64,000 nucleotides of DNA from Lysobacter enzymogenes (GTDB lineage Bacteria; Pseudomonadota; Gammaproteobacteria; Xanthomonadales; Xanthomonadaceae): assembly GCF_017355525.1 (NCBI RefSeq), contig NZ_CP067395.1, positions 1,984,001-2,048,000 on the forward strand. Direction: 5' to 3'. Below the pieces are notes generated by a model. It made no database searches. It was given only the letters and a program-made list of their open reading frames with translations, and was not told the DNA's origin. This document shows positions 63,170 through 64,000 of this stretch, piece by piece. Each line of letters opens with the position of its first letter. The stretch's first letter is position 1. Made by a program: the position numbers and the translations under genes.

Positions 63170-63766
63170 TCACTGCGCCGTCGCCGCCGTCGCGAAATGA
63201 AACACGAACTCGCCGTCGCGCGGATCCTGCGCGACCACCCGCACCGGCGCCAGCGCGCGGTCGGCGACCAAGGTCGCGGTGCCGCTGGCCGACAGCTTGC
63301 TGATCAAGCCGCCGGAACGGCCGCTGATCTTGACCAGCATCTCCTGGCCCGGCACCAGGGTGACCCGCCCCATCGACGGATCGCTGGTGCGCGGCGTGGC
63401 GATGCGGCTGTCCTCGGCGTCGTTGTAGTCGCGCGAGGGCAGCTCGAACAGGTCCTGGCCGCCGGCGCTGACATCGAAGGTCCATGCGGTGCTGCCGCTG
63501 GTGCCGTCGTTGACGACCTCGATCTTCTCCAGCGTCAGCACCACCGAATAGCGCGTCGGCGCTTTGGGTTCGGCCGGCTTGACCGCCGGCGCAGGCGCCG
63601 GCGTCGCGGGCGCGGCCGCCGCCGGCGCGGCCGGCGACTTGTCCTTGAGCCCGCCGATCTCGCGCACGTTGTTGACCAAGGTGGTCAGGGCGACGAGGAA
63701 CGCCACCATCGCGACCGAAATCGCAGGCACGCGGGTGTACCAGCGCTTGTCGTTGTCGTCGCTCAC
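63170..63766 (-). CDS. Membrane-anchored periplasmic protein, unknown function
   Basis: A 198-residue protein. One N-terminal membrane helix (about residues 14-32, VPAISVAMVAFLVALTTLV), then a Pro/Ala-rich linker (about 45-70) and a beta-rich periplasmic domain (YSVVLTLEKIEVVNDG, AWTFDVSAGGQDLFELPSR, GEFVFHFATAATA). A positively charged N-terminus (DDNDKRWYTR) fits the inside orientation. No known domain. Confidence 0.7.
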   Translation of the reverse strand: MSDDNDKRWYTRVPAISVAMVAFLVALTTLVNNVREIGGLKDKSPAAPAAAAPATPAPAPAVKPAEPKAPTRYSVVLTLEKIEVVNDGTSGSTAWTFDVSAGGQDLFELPSRDYNDAEDSRIATPRTSDPSMGRVTLVPGQEMLVKISGRSGGLISKLSASGTATLVADRALAPVRVVAQDPRDGEFVFHFATAATAQ

Positions 63767-63834
63767 TGCCTGGGGTCCCCTGTACGGCCGCGTCCGGGTG
63801 CGGCGCTCATGCGGCGCAATCTAGCGCGGGAAAG

Positions 63835-63893
63835 CGGAATCGGGAATCGGGAATCGGGAATCGGTGTTAGGGGTTAGGGGTTAGGGGTTAGGG
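63835..63893 (+). repeat. Tandem GGGAATC and TTAGGGG arrays
   Basis: About four GGGAATC-type units (63835-63864) run into three TTAGGGG units plus TTAGGG (63867-63893). Four G-runs spaced by TTA make the second array a textbook quadruplex-forming motif. It lies about 70 bases upstream of the gene at 63766. Confidence 0.85.
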
Positions 63894-64000
63894 AACTGAA
63901 GATCCGCAGCCGCCCGACTACATCGCGCATCCGCAGTTCCCCACCCCCTGTCCCCGCTCTTTCCCCCGCTCGATCAAGGCTTACTCAACAGCACATCCGC

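Noticed and set aside
63974..64000. Possible C-terminal end (ADVLLSKP-stop) of a gene on the minus strand at the right edge
   Set aside because: Only eight codons are inside the window and the frame cannot be tested.

Overview
The window comes from a GC-rich (about 70 %) gammaproteobacterium, most likely a Lysobacter-type member of the Xanthomonadaceae. Pointers are the codon usage, the queA-tgt-yajC-secD-secF order, the trmJ/suhB divergence, an abundance of M13 peptidases and TonB receptors, and the many small REP-like palindromes between genes. It is ordinary chromosome: no phage, integrase, insertion sequence, CRISPR array or rRNA is visible. The only tRNA signal is a fragment.

1-17.8 kb: the 5' part of an ABC-2 permease with its ATPase; a divergent AraC regulator/SDR oxidoreductase pair; an LtrA-type membrane protein; a methyltransferase; a BCCT transporter; a degenerate dehydroquinase-like protein; an ArsR regulator; an OmpR-type two-component pair with an unusual periplasmic sensor; and an AraC regulator in front of a TonB-dependent receptor. 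17.9-21.3 kb: two tandem orphan pseudopilin-like proteins, an M24 peptidase and a beta-CASP nuclease. 21.6-28.6 kb: three consecutive M13 (neprilysin-type) peptidase genes; the third has lost its zinc site.

28.7-35.0 kb, the most distinctive locus: a four-gene, translationally coupled operon of a MoxR AAA+ ATPase, a 139-residue unknown protein, a vWA-like plus beta-propeller protein and a 923-residue helical-repeat plus beta-propeller protein. It matches the little-studied MoxR-vWA-beta-propeller ternary systems predicted to act in biological conflict or NTP-dependent regulation. 35.4-47.8 kb: a rhomboid protease, an alkyltransferase-like (ATL) DNA-repair protein, a YbjN-like protein, a Pit phosphate transporter with its PhoU-like partner, a CorC-type protein with an ExoD protein, a GGDEF-EAL protein coupled to a PhnD-like binding protein, trmJ and suhB, and a secreted protein with a possible His/Cys dyad.

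47.8-64 kb: a methyltransferase, the protein-export genes secDF-yajC, the queuosine genes tgt and queA, a DesK/DesR-type two-component pair, a class III aminotransferase with two small unknown genes downstream, upp, an MBL-fold hydrolase coupled to a TMEM43-family protein, and an unknown membrane-anchored protein. From 35 kb onward the intergenic spaces carry at least 13 copies of one 28-30-base REP-like sequence, mostly as inverted pairs.
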